Shown here piece by piece: positions 1-5,695 of a stretch of 6,181 bases of DNA. The translations under genes were made by a program, and so were the position numbers. Each line of letters starts with the position of its first letter. Position 1 is the stretch's first letter. Origin of the DNA: an uncultured Actinomycetes bacterium (GTDB taxonomy: Bacteria; Actinomycetota; Thermoleophilia; Miltoncostaeales; Miltoncostaeaceae); the NCBI GenBank assembly GCA_903928615.1, contig CAIYRJ010000322.1, forward strand, positions 1 through 6,181. The letters are read 5' to 3'. A model generated the notes under the pieces. The model made no database searches, was not told where the DNA came from, and was given only the letters and a program-made list of their open reading frames with translations.

Positions 1-147
1 GCCGAGATGGTGCAGGAGGGCCTCTACGGCCGCATGGCCGCGCTGCGCGGCGACACCGTGGCCGACGTGCCGCTGGCCGAGGCGGTGGGCACGCTCAAGA
101 CGGTGCCGCCCGCCTTCTACGACCTGGCCACGCCCTTCTTCGGATAG
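1..147 (+). CDS. pfkA: 6-phosphofructokinase, C-terminal end (5' part outside window)
   Basis: The first 48 codons in frame 1 run to a TAG stop at 145-147. The product is the carboxyl end of the phosphofructokinase A family, which phosphorylates fructose 6-phosphate to fructose 1,6-bisphosphate in cytoplasmic glycolysis. The visible signature is the typical PfkA ending: a GRMAALRGD segment, then VPLAEAVGTLKTVPP, then a Tyr-Asp and a terminal FFG. Actinobacterial PfkA proteins characteristically end with VPL.EAV..LKTVP...YD.A...FG. The substrate-binding and phosphate-donor residues lie upstream and outside the window, so ATP-dependent and pyrophosphate-dependent forms cannot be told apart. The next gene begins 106 bases downstream behind its own candidate promoter, so this gene probably ends its transcription unit here. 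The family call is fairly secure from the tail alone; the exact symbol is less so. Confidence 0.75.
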   Translation, partial: AEMVQEGLYGRMAALRGDTVADVPLAEAVGTLKTVPPAFYDLATPFFG

Positions 148-152
148 CCCCG

Positions 153-185
153 CGGCGCCCTCCGGGCGACCGGGCGGCGGCGCCG
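153..185 (+). terminator. GC-rich hairpins after pfkA stop, possible terminator
   Basis: Just after the phosphofructokinase stop codon, CGCCC at 156-160 and GGGCG at 164-168 form a perfect 5-bp stem with a 3-base loop. In the alternative fold, CGGCGCC at 153-159 pairs with GGCGCCG at 179-185. Neither is followed by a T-run, so this is not a classical intrinsic terminator. High-GC actinobacteria often show U-poor hairpins at gene ends. In 70% GC DNA such stems also arise by chance, hence the low confidence. Confidence 0.3.
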
Positions 186-199
186 TTCCGGGGGCCGGG

Positions 200-227
200 C
201 GTGACGCATCGGCTTGATTTCGTCACG
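200..227. promoter_or_regulatory. 7-bp inverted repeat overlapping the candidate topB -35 box
   Basis: CGTGACG at 200-206 and CGTCACG at 221-227 are exact reverse complements separated by 14 bases, so the half-site centres are 21 bp apart, or two helical turns. The spacer holds TTGATT (214-219), the candidate -35 box of topB. This geometry suits a dimeric regulator binding one DNA face and blocking the promoter. The same bases could instead form a hairpin with a 14-base loop at the end of the upstream transcript. Which role applies, if either, is inference. Confidence 0.35.
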
Positions 228-244
228 AAGGCCGGTGCTATGGT
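214..244 (+). promoter_or_regulatory. Candidate topB promoter giving a leaderless transcript
   Basis: TTGATT at 214-219 and TATGGT at 239-244 resemble sigma-70 type -35 and -10 boxes, with a slightly long 19-base spacer. TG at 236-237 one base before the -10 box adds an extended -10 element. The local sequence is notably more AT-rich than its surroundings. The -10 box ends 9 bases before the GTG start at 254, so transcription would begin at or beside the start codon. No Shine-Dalgarno sequence lies in front of that GTG, which agrees with a leaderless mRNA, a common arrangement in actinobacteria. Confidence 0.45.
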
Positions 245-253
245 GCCCGCCCC

Positions 254-3202
254 GTGAGCAAGAAACTCATCATCTGCGAGAAGCCCTCGGTGGCCCGCGA
301 CGTCGCGACGGCCCTGCCCGAGACCTTCGCGCAGAAGGGTGAGGCCTACGAGAGCGACCACTGGGTCATCTCGTACGCGGTGGGTCATCTGCTCGAGCAG
401 GTGGACCCCGATGCCTACGACGCCCGCTTCAGGAAGTGGACGTACGAGGACCTGCCCATCATCCCCGAGCACTTCCGCTACCAGGCCCGCGACTCGCGGG
501 CCGCGAAGCAACTGGGCACGCTGCACAAGCTCATGGCCCGCCCGGATGTCACGGGCATCGTCAATGCCTGCGATGCCGGGCGCGAGGGCGAGCTCATCTT
601 CAAGCTCATCCTCGAGAGCGCCCCCGAGAAGGCCCGGGACAAGCCCGTGGAGCGCGCCTGGTTCTCGTCGATGACCAAGGCGGCGATCCAGGACGCCTTC
701 ACCAGCCTGCGCCCCGATTCGGACATGCGCAGCCTCGAGGATGCCGCCCGCGCCCGCAGCGAGGCCGACTGGCTCGTGGGAATGAACGGCACCCGCGCCG
801 CCACCACCAAGGCCGGGTCGATCCGGCGCGTGCTCTCCCTCGGGCGCGTGCAGACGCCCACGCTCGCCATGATCGTGCGCCGCGACCTGGAGATCGCCGC
901 CTTCGTGCCGCAGGACTACTGGCAGGTGGACGCCATGTTCACCGGGGCCGACTCCGACCTTCCCGGCATGTGGAACGACGTCGCGAACGCCCACCGCGAC
1001 CTGCTCTTCACCGACAGCGACGGCAAGACGTTCAAGGACCGCATCAACGCGGCCGACGCCGCGCAGGCCATCGTCGACGCCGTGAGCGGATCCCAGGGCA
1101 CGGTCACCTCGGTCGAGACCAAGCCGCGCACCGAGAACCCCCAGTTGCTCTACGACCTCACGGCCCTGCAGCGCGACGCCAACCAGCGCTATGGCTTCTC
1201 GGCGTCGCGCACGCTGGCGGCGGCGCAGAGCTGCTACGACGAGCACAAGGTGCTCACCTATCCGCGCACCAACAGCCGCTACCTCAGCGGCGACATGGTG
1301 GGCAGCCTCAAGGCCGTGGTGTCGCGGGTGGGCTCTGCCGACCCGCAGTACGCCGACGCCGCGCGGCAGGTGCTGGCGCTCGAGAAGCTGCCGCTGGGCC
1401 GCGTGGTGAACGACGAGAAGGTCACCGACCACCACGCGATCATCCCCACCGACGGCGATCACGACCTCAGCCGCCTGAGCTCGGATGCCCGGCGCATCTA
1501 CGACATGGCGGCCCGCAGGTTCCTCTCGGTGTTCCTGCCGCCGGCGCGCCTCGAGGACACCACGATCATCACCGACGTCAAGGGCCACACGTTCCGCAGC
1601 AGCGGCACCGTCATCATCGAGCCCGGGTGGTACGCGGTGGACGCCATGCGCCGCCACCGGGTGGAGAAGCAGGCGCAGGCCGAGCAGGCCGTGAACGAGG
1701 ATGGCGAGCTCGAGGCGAAGGACCGCACGCTGCCGTCGGTCACCGTGGGGCAGGTGCTCACCTGCGCCCGGGCCGAGTCGCTGGGCAAGAGCACCAAGCC
1801 GCCCGCCCGCTTCAACGAGGGCAGCCTGCTCAAGGCCATGGAGACCGCCGGCAAGCTGGTGGACGACGACGAGGCCGCCGAGGCCATGAAGGACGCCGGG
1901 CTGGGCACCCCGGCCACCCGCGCGAACATCATCGAGAGCCTCATCGATCGCGAGTACCTGGAGCGCGAGGGCAAGCAGCTCCGGGCCACTGACAAGGCGA
2001 TCGGGCTCATCACCATGCTGGGCGATCACCTGCTCACCAGCCCCGAGCTCACCGGGCGGTGGGAGCAGAAGCTCAACGAGATCCAGGCCGGCGGCGAGTC
2101 GCGCGAGGCATTCGAGCGCGAGATCAAGGACTTCACCCGCCAGGTGGTGGAGTGGTTCGCCGACAAGAGCCGCGACGACCTGCGCGTGCAGCGCACCGTC
2201 ATCGCCCCCTGCCCCATCAACCTGCCCGACGGCACCAAGTGCCAGGGCAACATCGTGGAGCAGCGCAAGAGCTATTCGTGCGACAGCTACCACGGCAAGG
2301 ACGACCCCGGCTGCGGCTACACCCTCTGGAAGCAGATGGACAACCGCGCGATCACGCTGGAGGAGGCCAAGGAGTACATCGCCCAGGGCCTGCAGTCGAA
2401 GGACCTGCAGCCCGAGCGCGAGGTGCTGGGCCCCTGCCCCACCGACGGCTGCGACGGCGAGATCGTCGAGCGCGGGCGCTCGTATGGCTGCACCTCATGG
2501 AAGAGCAAGACCGAGACCGGCTGCGGGTACGTCATCTGGAAGCGCATGCGTGGGCGCCCGGACGAGGTATCCATCGAGGAGGCCCGCCGCATGGTGGCGC
2601 GTGGCGAGACCAACGCCACGCCCCCGCGCGAGCCCGTGGCCGAGTGCCCGGTGCCCGGGTGCGGCGGCATGGTGGTGGAGCGCCCCAAGACCTACGGCTG
2701 CAACTCGTGGAAGAGCCCCCGCAACCGCGGGTGCGGCTACGTCATCTGGAAGCGCCCGCGCGGCTCCGAGCACGACGTCACGGTGGAGGAGGCCAAGGCG
2801 AAGATCGAGGCCGATCGCGCCGATCCCGACGCCGCGGGCCTCGAGCCCGTGGTCGGGGGCAGGGGGTCGAAGGGCGCGACCACCCGCACCAAGCGCGGGT
2901 CGGCGGACGCCGATGGGGCGATCGTGGCCCACCTGCTGCGCAAGGCCACGTGGACCGGGCTCGATGGCGGGGAGAAGGTCACCCTGGAGATCCCGAAGGG
3001 GGCCCACCGGGGGCTGGATTCCGAGGTGGTCGCGGGCCTCGGGCATGGCCTGGGCCTTCGCTCGAAGCCCCTCAAGCTCTGGTGCAAGGTGACCGATGCC
3101 GGCCCCGAGGCCGCCAGGGCCACGCTCGAGCAGCGCCTGCAGGACCGCATCCGCAAGGCGCTCGCCCCGACGGCGCGCCCTGCAGCCGTCGCCACCGCCT
3201 GA
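254..3202 (+). CDS. topB: Type IA DNA topoisomerase III (TopB-like) with triple zinc-ribbon C-terminus
   Basis: This 982-residue enzyme should pass one DNA strand through a transient break in another to relax or decatenate DNA in the cytoplasm. The Toprim domain starts at once with KLIICEKPSVARD (4-16, with Glu9) and continues to the acidic motif ACDAGREGELIF (105-116), which supports the GTG start. RSEADWLVGMNGTRA (168-182) and LGRVQTPTLAMI (196-207) follow. The catalytic tyrosine is Tyr336 in LTYPRTNSRYL, which would bond to the 5' phosphate of the cut strand. VTDHHAIIPT (390-399) and GLGTPATRANIIESL (549-563) are further type IA hallmarks. Residues 653-827 hold three four-cysteine repeats, followed by a basic linker (about 868-887) and an unrecognised tail to 982. 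The enzyme is longer than classical E. coli TopB (about 650 residues). From memory, its core resembles the longer TopB-like enzymes of beta-proteobacteria more than actinobacterial TopA. All catalytic motifs look intact. Confidence 0.93.
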   Translation: MSKKLIICEKPSVARDVATALPETFAQKGEAYESDHWVISYAVGHLLEQVDPDAYDARFRKWTYEDLPIIPEHFRYQARDSRAAKQLGTLHKLMARPDVTGIVNACDAGREGELIFKLILESAPEKARDKPVERAWFSSMTKAAIQDAFTSLRPDSDMRSLEDAARARSEADWLVGMNGTRAATTKAGSIRRVLSLGRVQTPTLAMIVRRDLEIAAFVPQDYWQVDAMFTGADSDLPGMWNDVANAHRDLLFTDSDGKTFKDRINAADAAQAIVDAVSGSQGTVTSVETKPRTENPQLLYDLTALQRDANQRYGFSASRTLAAAQSCYDEHKVLTYPRTNSRYLSGDMVGSLKAVVSRVGSADPQYADAARQVLALEKLPLGRVVNDEKVTDHHAIIPTDGDHDLSRLSSDARRIYDMAARRFLSVFLPPARLEDTTIITDVKGHTFRSSGTVIIEPGWYAVDAMRRHRVEKQAQAEQAVNEDGELEAKDRTLPSVTVGQVLTCARAESLGKSTKPPARFNEGSLLKAMETAGKLVDDDEAAEAMKDAGLGTPATRANIIESLIDREYLEREGKQLRATDKAIGLITMLGDHLLTSPELTGRWEQKLNEIQAGGESREAFEREIKDFTRQVVEWFADKSRDDLRVQRTVIAPCPINLPDGTKCQGNIVEQRKSYSCDSYHGKDDPGCGYTLWKQMDNRAITLEEAKEYIAQGLQSKDLQPEREVLGPCPTDGCDGEIVERGRSYGCTSWKSKTETGCGYVIWKRMRGRPDEVSIEEARRMVARGETNATPPREPVAECPVPGCGGMVVERPKTYGCNSWKSPRNRGCGYVIWKRPRGSEHDVTVEEAKAKIEADRADPDAAGLEPVVGGRGSKGATTRTKRGSADADGAIVAHLLRKATWTGLDGGEKVTLEIPKGAHRGLDSEVVAGLGHGLGLRSKPLKLWCKVTDAGPEAARATLEQRLQDRIRKALAPTARPAAVATA
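2204..2818 (+). repeat. Three tandem zinc-ribbon repeats within TopB
   Basis: Protein repeats start near residues 651, 727 and 796. Each carries four cysteines: Cys653/663/676/687, Cys728/733/746/757 and Cys798/803/816/827. The last three cysteines are always spaced C-X12-C-X10-C, while the first gap is 9 residues in repeat 1 and 4 in repeats 2 and 3. Each ends with GCGY and an (I/L)WK motif, then a short helix-like segment with an (I/V)-x-x-EEA core. This matches the topoisomerase C-terminal repeat that binds zinc and helps grip single-stranded DNA. Repeats 2 and 3 also share a nearly identical stretch of DNA over GCGYVIWKR, which suggests duplication within the gene. Confidence 0.85.
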
Positions 3203-3216
3203 CATATTCCCGGGGT

Positions 3217-3236
3217 CGGGGGCGATGGGTCCCCCG
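3217..3236 (+). terminator. Weak hairpin between topB and the nitroreductase gene
   Basis: CGGGGG at 3217-3222 and CCCCCG at 3231-3236 form a perfect 6-bp G/C stem around an 8-base loop, 14 bases after the topB stop. No T-run follows, and the next gene's ribosome-binding site begins 5 bases later. It could attenuate read-through, stabilise the upstream mRNA end or mean nothing in such GC-rich DNA. Confidence 0.25.
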
Positions 3237-3240
3237 CGCT

Positions 3241-3247
3241 GAGGAGG
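3241..3247 (+). promoter_or_regulatory. Strong Shine-Dalgarno for the nitroreductase gene
   Basis: GAGGAGG ends 5 bases before the ATG at 3253. It closely matches the anti-Shine-Dalgarno sequence and fixes the start. The same reading frame stays open far upstream through topB, but that part is a shadow frame. Confidence 0.8.
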
Positions 3248-3252
3248 GTGCC

Positions 3253-3909
3253 ATGGATGCCGATGAGGCAATCCGCCTGAGGCGCAGCGTCCGGTCGTAC
3301 ACCGACCAGCCGGTGAGCGACAAGGACATCGACGCCATCCTCCGGCTCGCGCTGCTCGCCCCCACGGGCGGCATGGCGCAGGCCTGGAGCTTCATCGTGG
3401 TGCGCGACAAGGAGCTGCGCGAGGCCGTGGCCGAGATCGTGATCCGTGGCGGCGCGAAGTACTTCGAGACCGTGCGTCCGGCCGGACCGGACGTGAGCCC
3501 CGACGAGCACGCCGAGTGGGCGCGCGGGTACGCCGAGCAGGTGCTCGGCAACTACCGCCACGTGCCGGTGTGGATCGTCGGCATGGTCGTGCCGCGCCAT
3601 GCATTCCCCGATGACCAGGCCGAGTGGGAGCGCGTTGCCGACCTCGTGTCGGTGGGCTTCGCGATGGAGAACCTCTTCGTGGCGGCCCGCGCCCGCGGGC
3701 TCGGCACCGTGCCGACGGTGTTCCACTGGTACGCCGAGGACGACTTCCGCGCGCTGCTGGACATCCCCGCCGACTTCGAGATCCCGGTCATCACCCCGCT
3801 GGGCTACCCCACGGAGTTCCCGGTGGGCCTTCCCCCCGCCATGGCGGCGAAGAGGCGCCCGTGGCGAACGCTCGTGCACGATGACCACTGGGGGAACGCG
3901 CGGGCGTGA
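3253..3909 (+). CDS. Nitroreductase-family FMN-dependent oxidoreductase
   Basis: The 218-residue product fits the usual length of the nitroreductase superfamily. These are cytoplasmic, usually dimeric flavoproteins that transfer hydride from NAD(P)H through FMN to nitro compounds, quinones or other acceptors. RRSVRSY (10-16) matches the N-terminal FMN-phosphate motif. APTGGMAQAWSFIVVRD (36-52) matches the second flavin loop, followed by a long helical insert (about 53-103). GFAMENLFVAARARGLGTVPT (135-155) is the conserved dimer-core helix and Gly-Leu-Gly turn. PVITPLGYP (178-186) and the RRPWRTLVHDDHWG ending (201-214) complete the fold. The second motif has Met41 and Ala44 where the family usually has Asn and Pro (APS..N.QPW), so flavin contacts may differ. 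The true substrate cannot be read from sequence. The gene lies 50 bases after topB, so it may be read through from it, though no functional link is apparent. Confidence 0.88.
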   Translation: MDADEAIRLRRSVRSYTDQPVSDKDIDAILRLALLAPTGGMAQAWSFIVVRDKELREAVAEIVIRGGAKYFETVRPAGPDVSPDEHAEWARGYAEQVLGNYRHVPVWIVGMVVPRHAFPDDQAEWERVADLVSVGFAMENLFVAARARGLGTVPTVFHWYAEDDFRALLDIPADFEIPVITPLGYPTEFPVGLPPAMAAKRRPWRTLVHDDHWGNARA

Positions 3910-3940
3910 CCCGCTGGTGCCTCATCCCATCTCCCACGAC

Positions 3941-3946
3941 GAGAGA
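3941..3946 (+). promoter_or_regulatory. Ribosome-binding site of lipoprotein 1
   Basis: GAGAGA lies 6 bases before the ATG at 3953. It favours that start over the in-frame ATG at 3965, which has no purine-rich sequence at proper spacing. The frame is open far upstream but inside the nitroreductase gene, where it has shadow-like composition. Confidence 0.55.
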
Positions 3947-3952
3947 CTCCAC

Positions 3953-4765
3953 ATGGAACGCCCGATGAAGCTCCGGGCCGCAGCAGCCGCGGCCGCCGTT
4001 GCCCTTGTCACCGGCGTCGCAGTGGTGGCCGGCTGCGGGTCGAGCACCTCCGACAGCGCAGCATCCACTGCCGCGGCCGACACCTCGACCCTGCCCGCGA
4101 ACGGCATCGAGAAGCTGCCGCCAAAGGAGATCCTCGCGAAGAGCCAGGCCGCGGCGAAGGCCGCGTCGTCGGTCACCGTGACGGGCACGATCACCGAGGG
4201 GGGCGAGGAGACCTCCCTCGACCTGGTGCTGGGAAGGAACGCCAGCGAGGGGACCTTCACCACGAACGGCGTGGAGGTCAGCACCGTGATCGTGGATGGC
4301 ACGTCCTATTTCAAGGCACCCGGCGATGGCTGGGCCACGTTGCTGGGTAGCAGCGGCCCCGTGGGCAAGGCCATGGGCGAGGAGATGACCAGCAAGGTCG
4401 GCGACAAGTGGTTGATGCTTCCAGAAGACCCGGAATTCCTCGACGAGGGCACCGGCCTGCTCGGGTTTGCGCTGGCGACGTTCAGTTCGCTGTTCCAGAA
4501 GGACTCCTTCCTCAAGGAGATCCTGTCGACCGACAAGGAGCTGACCCGCACGGGCACGGGCGATGTGAACGGCATCCCTGTGGTGTTCCTCGAGTACCCC
4601 GGGTCCGGTCCGTTGGCCATCCAGACCGTGGGCGAGCCCTACCCCGTGCAGATCACGACCGAGGAGGCGGAGGGGTCGGGCGCGATCACCTTCACCAACT
4701 GGAATGCGCCGGTGGACGTGACCGCGCCGACCGACGTCGTGGACGTCAGGCAGCTGGCCGGATGA
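3953..4765 (+). CDS. Secreted lipoprotein 1 of a tandem paralogous array (LppX/LprG-like?)
   Basis: The 270-residue product begins with a short basic segment (MERPMKLR), then an alanine/valine-rich hydrophobic stretch (9-26) ending in the lipobox VAGC. Cys28 is the expected lipidated residue after signal peptidase II cleavage, so the protein should sit on the outer face of the cytoplasmic membrane. A Ser/Ala/Thr linker (29-47) leads to the folded part. Motifs shared with the two following genes are NGIEKLPPKEIL (50-61), ASSVTVTG (71-78), SLDLVLG (88-94), SYFK (118-121), GDKWLMLP (150-157), GTGDVNGIPVVFLE (201-214), LAIQTVGEPYPVQI (221-234) and an ending FTNWNAPVDVTAPTDVVD. Alternating beta-rich segments and a final TxWxxPVxVTxP motif recall the LppX/LprA/LprF/LprG family, whose LolA-like fold carries lipids or glycolipids in mycobacteria. 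That assignment is an inference from pattern, not a firm match. Compared with paralog 2 it has a longer segment around 160-190. Confidence 0.8.
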   Translation: MERPMKLRAAAAAAAVALVTGVAVVAGCGSSTSDSAASTAAADTSTLPANGIEKLPPKEILAKSQAAAKAASSVTVTGTITEGGEETSLDLVLGRNASEGTFTTNGVEVSTVIVDGTSYFKAPGDGWATLLGSSGPVGKAMGEEMTSKVGDKWLMLPEDPEFLDEGTGLLGFALATFSSLFQKDSFLKEILSTDKELTRTGTGDVNGIPVVFLEYPGSGPLAIQTVGEPYPVQITTEEAEGSGAITFTNWNAPVDVTAPTDVVDVRQLAG

Positions 4766-4794
4766 TCGGCCCGTGCCGCAGCATGATGGCCAGC
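4753..4794 (+). other. Possible RNA stem-loop spanning the lipoprotein 1 stop codon
   Basis: GCTGGCC at 4753-4759 is the exact reverse complement of GGCCAGC at 4788-4794, with one further G-T pair inside. Within the loop, CGGC (4767-4770) and GCCG (4775-4778) can pair around a 4-base loop. The structure would enclose the TGA at 4763-4765 and part of the 70-base gap before lipoprotein 2. There is no T-run. It might tune the relative expression of the two genes, but a chance origin is quite possible. Confidence 0.22.
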
Positions 4795-4823
4795 GGGCAG
4801 CAGCTACCGTACATCGACACCAC

Positions 4824-4830
4824 GAAGGGA
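4824..4830 (+). promoter_or_regulatory. Ribosome-binding site that selects the start of lipoprotein 2
   Basis: GAAGGGA ends 5 bases before the ATG at 4836. Two further in-frame ATGs follow at 4842 and 4854, and the one at 4842 aligns with the start of lipoprotein 1. Spacing favours 4836; 4842 would be 11 bases away and remains possible. The frame also extends upstream to an ATG at 4773, which would put a polar His/Arg/Gln-rich tail before the signal peptide and is unlikely. Confidence 0.55.
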
Positions 4831-4835
4831 TCGTC

Positions 4836-5654
4836 ATGCACATGGAACCCACAATGACGCGCAGGATCGCCGCGGGAGCGGTGGCTCTGTCCCTCCTGGC
4901 CGGTGGCGGAGTGCTCGCCGGTTGCGGCAGCAGCTCCGACTCCGCGTCGGGCGGCGCCACCACCGCGGCGGCCACGACGGCCACCACGGCCGCGCCCAAC
5001 GGCATCGAGGGCAAGACCGCGACGGAGATCCTCGACGCCTCGCTGGCGGCGGCCAACAAGGCCACGTCGGTCACGGCGAAGGGCGCCATCACCCAGGGCG
5101 GCCAGGAGATCACGCTCGACCTGCAGGTGGGACAGGAGGCCGCGCAGGGGTCCATCTCCGCCGAGGGCGCGGAGATCGAGATCAAGGTGCTGGCCGGCAA
5201 GACCTATTTCAAGCTGAGCGGCGAGTCGTTCGCGAAGATCGCCGGCCAGGACGACAGCCCCGAGGTGGCAGAGGCGATCTCGGCGCTCCTGGGCGACAAG
5301 TGGCTCGTGGCGCCCGACGAGGAGTCGGCCGGCCAGCTCGGCAGCCTCGGCCAGTTCGGCCAGAAGGATGAGCTGCTCAAGGGCATCCTCACCCCGGACG
5401 GCAACGCGACGGTCAAGGGGACCGGCGAGGTGAACGGCCAGCCGGTGGTGCTGCTCGAGAGCACCGACGGCACGGGCACGCTCGCCATCGCCACCACCGG
5501 CGAGCCCTACCCGCTGCAGATCAAGGGCAGCGAGGGCGCCGACGGCGGCCAGATCGACTTCACCGACTGGAACGCGCCCGTCAACGTGACGGCGCCCACC
5601 GACGTGCTGGACATCGGCCAGCTGGCCGACCTCGGCGGGGCATCGAGCGGATGA
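4836..5654 (+). CDS. Secreted lipoprotein 2 of the tandem paralogous array
   Basis: The 272-residue product has a basic start (Arg9, Arg10), a hydrophobic stretch (11-27) and the lipobox LAGC with Cys30 as the lipid anchor. A low-complexity Thr/Ala linker (about 31-53) tethers the folded domain away from the membrane. The domain carries the array's shared blocks: NGIEGKTATEIL (55-66), ATSVTAKG (76-83), ITLDLQVG (92-99), KTYFKLSGE (122-130), GDKWLVAP (153-160), GTGEVNGQPVVLLE (195-208), LAIATTGEPYPLQI (216-229) and FTDWNAPVNVTAPTDVLD (242-259). The last two blocks are nearly the same as in lipoprotein 1. The beta-rich, LolA-like pattern suggests an LppX/LprG-type carrier or envelope-maintenance protein, but the family is not firmly recognised. 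It is separated from lipoprotein 1 by 70 bases and from lipoprotein 3 by 41 bases, so co-transcription is plausible. The middle region (165-180) is Gly/Gln-rich and shorter than in paralog 1. Confidence 0.82.
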   Translation: MHMEPTMTRRIAAGAVALSLLAGGGVLAGCGSSSDSASGGATTAAATTATTAAPNGIEGKTATEILDASLAAANKATSVTAKGAITQGGQEITLDLQVGQEAAQGSISAEGAEIEIKVLAGKTYFKLSGESFAKIAGQDDSPEVAEAISALLGDKWLVAPDEESAGQLGSLGQFGQKDELLKGILTPDGNATVKGTGEVNGQPVVLLESTDGTGTLAIATTGEPYPLQIKGSEGADGGQIDFTDWNAPVNVTAPTDVLDIGQLADLGGASSG

Positions 5655-5686
5655 CCTGAGGGCATCACCACCCACGCAACGACATT

Positions 5687-5690
5687 GGAG
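5687..5690 (+). promoter_or_regulatory. Ribosome-binding site of lipoprotein 3
   Basis: GGAG lies 5 bases before the ATG at 5696; a second GGAG at 5692-5695 abuts the ATG and is too close to act. This favours 5696 over the in-frame ATG at 5708. The N-terminal peptide of four residues before the second Met matches the layout of lipoprotein 1 (Met at positions 1 and 5 in both). Confidence 0.55.
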
Positions 5691-5695
5691 CGGAG

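Noticed and set aside
566..592. Apparently missing second Asp of the Toprim DxD motif in TopB (DAGREGE)
   Set aside because: DAGREGE is a common variant in bacterial TopB-type enzymes as far as I recall, so it does not indicate an inactive enzyme.
436..1992. 518-codon plus-strand frame inside topB
   Set aside because: It is an Arg/His/Gly/Pro-rich alternative frame, wholly within topB, typical of frame shadows at 70% GC.
95..2293. Long 732-codon open frame on the minus strand opposite topB
   Set aside because: Its product is low-complexity, rich in Gly, Ala, Leu, His, Val and Arg with no recognisable domain. It is what the antisense of a GC-rich coding region gives, while the opposite strand holds an intact topoisomerase.
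2059..3252. Upstream in-frame extension of the nitroreductase through topB
   Set aside because: The extension is Arg/Gly/Pro-rich without domain features. A strong Shine-Dalgarno at 3241-3247 and the usual nitroreductase N-terminus set the start at 3253, so there is no fusion protein.
3599..3952. Upstream in-frame extension of lipoprotein 1
   Set aside because: It overlaps the nitroreductase in another frame, is Arg/Ser/Pro/Thr-rich, and would bury the signal peptide, which must be N-terminal.
4766..4835. Possible separate promoter for lipoprotein 2 in the 70-base gap
   Set aside because: Short AT-containing stretches such as TACCGT and TACATC have no partner -35 box at sensible spacing.
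3791..5200. Long minus-strand open frame opposite the lipoproteins
   Set aside because: It crosses three genes and two gaps on the other strand, shows shadow-type composition and has no domain signature.
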